NCBI GenBank assembly: GCA_902495265.1
Contig: CABUWR010000058.1
Span: forward strand, 1 to 7,719
Reading direction: 5' to 3'
Source of the DNA: an uncultured Collinsella sp.
GTDB taxonomy: Bacteria > Actinomycetota > Coriobacteriia > Coriobacteriales > Coriobacteriaceae
DNA: 7,719 bases
In this document: in pieces, positions 5,945-7,719 of the stretch
How positions within the stretch are numbered: position 1 is the first letter of the stretch
Layout of the letters: each line of letters begins with the position of its first letter
Made by a program: the position numbers and the translations under genes
The notes under the pieces: model-generated
Told to the model about the DNA's origin: nothing
Seen by the model: only the letters and a program-made list of their open reading frames with translations
The model's database searches: none

Positions 5945-6838
5945 ATGCTCAACCACGGACGATTTGCCAACAGTGGCTTTTTGCTGGGGCCGTGCTGCCC
6001 TATCTATGGCGCGGGCGGCATTGCCTGCTGGCTGCTGTTGCGCGGAATTCCTGACGCGTCGAGCCAGTTTGTCGCGGCAGCGCTCGTATGCAGCGTGATT
6101 GAGTACAGCGTGGGCGTGCTGCTGGAAAAAACAACAGGCGCTCGCTTTTGGGACTATTCGCACCTGCCGTTTAACCTGCACGGACGTATCTGCCTGTACT
6201 GGGCATGCGCGTTTGGCCTGGGTGCGTTGTGCATTTGCCGTTTAGTGGAGCCTGCATTGTTGGGGCTGCTTGGCCATCTGCCGGTGCTGATTGTGCGGCT
6301 GTCCGCCTTTATCGTCGCGGTTGCGATGATGGTCGACGCGGTGTGCTCGTTGGCGAGCTGGCGGCGTCTGTCCGATCAGCTGGAGCGCGTGCGCGCCGAC
6401 CTTGCCGACCGCATCAACGAGTCGCTTGCCGATGCCTCGGACTCAATGCTCGAGCGCATTCCCGAATCGACGATTGACTCGGTGGCCCAGACGCATATTC
6501 GTAGCCGTGCCGTTAACGCGTGGCTGGCGGAGCTGGGCGACGCGACGCTCGATGCCCTGCGCGAGAAGGCTTCGATGCCGACGTTTATTTCGGATGGTGC
6601 TCGCGGCCTGGCGCTCGCTGCCCGCCGCGTGGCCGATGCCGCGCCGAGCATGCCGCGTCCGTCGCTCAGTCGTCGCCTTGCCGGTAAGCGCATGAGCCGT
6701 CCGGTACCGAGCGTGTCACTCAGTCGTCGCGACCTGCGTTTCTTCAATGCCTTCCCGCGCTTGCGCATCAACCGCTACGAAGGTGTTATTCGAGCAACTA
6801 ATCTCCGCGATCGCGCCCACGAGCTGTTTCGGCGCTAG
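5945..6838 (+). CDS. CmpB-type putative ABC transporter permease (PF06541), main reading frame
   Basis: A 297-residue membrane protein from the first ATG in this frame. Family hallmarks are clear: GFLLGPCCPIYGAGG (11-25), LLE (59-61), FWDYSHLPFNLHGRICL (68-84). Hydrophobic segments lie at about 12-33, 41-60, 82-100 and 112-137. PF06541 is annotated as a putative type-IV ABC permease but its role is poorly established. Beyond about 140 the protein is cytoplasmic-like: a charged helical stretch (141-230) and a basic Ser/Arg-rich part (237-265), ending in RFFNAFPRLR. ATG 5945 has no clear ribosome site and misses the first helix and GWAWES motif, which are encoded upstream in another frame. So this frame alone is probably a truncated product unless the frameshift is a sequencing artefact. 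It follows the HD gene in one operon. Confidence 0.8.
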   Translation: MLNHGRFANSGFLLGPCCPIYGAGGIACWLLLRGIPDASSQFVAAALVCSVIEYSVGVLLEKTTGARFWDYSHLPFNLHGRICLYWACAFGLGALCICRLVEPALLGLLGHLPVLIVRLSAFIVAVAMMVDAVCSLASWRRLSDQLERVRADLADRINESLADASDSMLERIPESTIDSVAQTHIRSRAVNAWLAELGDATLDALREKASMPTFISDGARGLALAARRVADAAPSMPRPSLSRRLAGKRMSRPVPSVSLSRRDLRFFNAFPRLRINRYEGVIRATNLRDRAHELFRR

Positions 6839-7036
6839 CCGGGACGGGCACGCCCACGGCTCCCTTGCTCGCGTATTTCCCGTTCGTTTCGCGCCCGTTG
6901 CCGCGCCTTTTCCAAGATTGCGGCACCGTTTCCATTCGACAACGCAGCGTTTAACAACGCCGTATCTGGTCTACACCAGTTGCCCCTCGGCCGCATTATG
7001 GGCGCCGACAACGTTCATGCGACCAAGGGGGAGCGA
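6839..7036. other. Spacer between the CmpB-type gene and amt, no gene seen
   Basis: No coding potential or convincing sigma-70 promoter was recognised. CTGGT-ctac-ACCAG (6966-6979) is a small perfect inverted repeat that could be an operator or short hairpin. The GC-rich inverted bases just after the stop (around 6838-6862) lack a T tract, so no terminator is called. GACAACGTTCATGC (7007-7020) recurs with one change inside amt at 7054-7067. Confidence 0.5.
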
Positions 7037-7719
7037 ATGTACGATACGGGATCGACAACGTTTATGCTCATCTGCACCATGCTCGTGTTTTTAATGACGC
7101 CGGGTCTGGCGTTTTTCTATGGCGGCCTGTCCAGGCGCAAAAATGTCATCAACACCATGCTTATGTGCTTTGGCGCCATTGGTCTGGTTGGTGTGCTGTG
7201 GATTGTTGCCGGCTGGTCGCTGGCCTACGGCGGCGACGGTTCCAGCCCGTTTATTGGAGGCCTTGACCAGCTGCTGTGCCTGCCGGTACTCAACCAGGTG
7301 CTTCAGGCGGCCGAGGGCAATGCCGCGGACGGCGCCGTCTATCCTCAGATCATCAACATCGCCTTCCAGATGGCGTTTGCCATGATCACGGCCGCTATCG
7401 TCACGGGCAGCCTGGCCGGCCGCGTTAAGTTTGGTGCCATGACGGCCTTCCTGGGCATTTGGCTGCTTGTGGTCTATGCGCCGCTCGCCCACATGGTCTG
7501 GGGCGGCGAGGGCTCCTTTATCGGTGACATCATCGGCGCGCTCGACTTTGCCGGCGGCGACGTGGTACACATCTCGTCTGGTCTTACGGGCCTGATTCTC
7601 TGCTTAATGCTCGGCCGTCGTCGCGGCTTTGGCATGGTGAGCTATCGCCCGCATAACGTGCCGTTTGTGGCGCTGGGCGCCGGGCTGCTTTGGTTTGGCT
7701 GGTTTGGCTTTAACGGCGG
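7037..7719 (+). CDS. amt: Ammonium transporter (Amt family), 3' part cut off by window edge
   Basis: The first 227 codons of an Amt/MEP/Rh channel that moves ammonium across the inner membrane. The opening TTFMLICTMLVFLMTPGLAFFYGGL, split here as TMLVFLMTPGLAFFYGG plus LSRRKNV, is the family N-terminus. Further hallmarks are FQMAFAMITAA, which carries the pore-gate phenylalanine, LDFAGGDVVHISSG, with the first pore histidine (E. coli H168 position), and LGAGLLWFGWFGFNG at the edge. About five membrane helices are visible of the usual eleven. As in many Gram-positive Amt proteins there is no cleaved signal peptide. ATG 7037 has AAGGGG 6 nt upstream. A PII regulator gene (glnK) often follows amt, but that would lie outside the window. 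Confidence 0.95.
   Translation, partial: MYDTGSTTFMLICTMLVFLMTPGLAFFYGGLSRRKNVINTMLMCFGAIGLVGVLWIVAGWSLAYGGDGSSPFIGGLDQLLCLPVLNQVLQAAEGNAADGAVYPQIINIAFQMAFAMITAAIVTGSLAGRVKFGAMTAFLGIWLLVVYAPLAHMVWGGEGSFIGDIIGALDFAGGDVVHISSGLTGLILCLMLGRRRGFGMVSYRPHNVPFVALGAGLLWFGWFGFNG

Noticed and set aside
6838..6862. Terminator after the CmpB-type gene
   Set aside because: The inverted bases are short and interrupted, and no T tract follows.
7091..7570. Minus-strand open frame of 159 codons opposite amt
   Set aside because: The plus strand here encodes a textbook Amt protein; the antisense frame is charged and unrecognisable.

Overview
The window is a high-GC, densely packed bacterial segment. Codon use, the glutamate-uptake cassette, a twin-arginine lipoprotein signal and the CmpB-family protein suggest an actinobacterial gut anaerobe of class Coriobacteriia, most likely Collinsella or a close relative. 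That assignment rests on gene content and recollection, not on a database match.

Layout. Positions 1-2885 hold a minus-strand operon for a polar amino acid (probably glutamate) ABC transporter. It runs from a well-formed promoter at 2856-2885 through the binding lipoprotein (gluB), a terminator-like hairpin, two permeases (gluC and gluD, overlapping by ATGA) and the start of the ATPase (gluA, cut by the window edge in its Walker A motif). Positions 2886-3225 are gene-free and repeat-rich: one stem-loop with the core GGGACAGGCACC, then three tandem 55-bp inverted-repeat units whose six arms alternate in orientation at a 40/41-bp pitch. A strong intrinsic terminator (3226-3268) ends the minus-strand gene at 3270-5051. 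That gene encodes a DXS-family thiamine-diphosphate enzyme which keeps the cofactor machinery but has lost three residues of the E. coli acceptor-phosphate pocket. The divergent spacer 5052-5279 carries a perfect CAAAACGTTTTG palindrome. On the plus strand follow an HD-domain phosphohydrolase (5280-5816) and, 3 nt later, a CmpB-type membrane protein (PF06541) that is frameshifted near its N-terminus (5820-5912 against 5912-6838). After a plain spacer, an Amt ammonium transporter begins at 7037 and runs off the window.

How the genes relate. The glutamate importer and Amt both bring in nitrogen but are not co-transcribed. The HD protein and the CmpB-type protein form a probable two-gene operon of unknown function. 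The DXS-like enzyme stands alone. The points most worth following up are the alternating-arm repeat array, the altered DXS-like active site and the frameshift in the membrane-protein gene.
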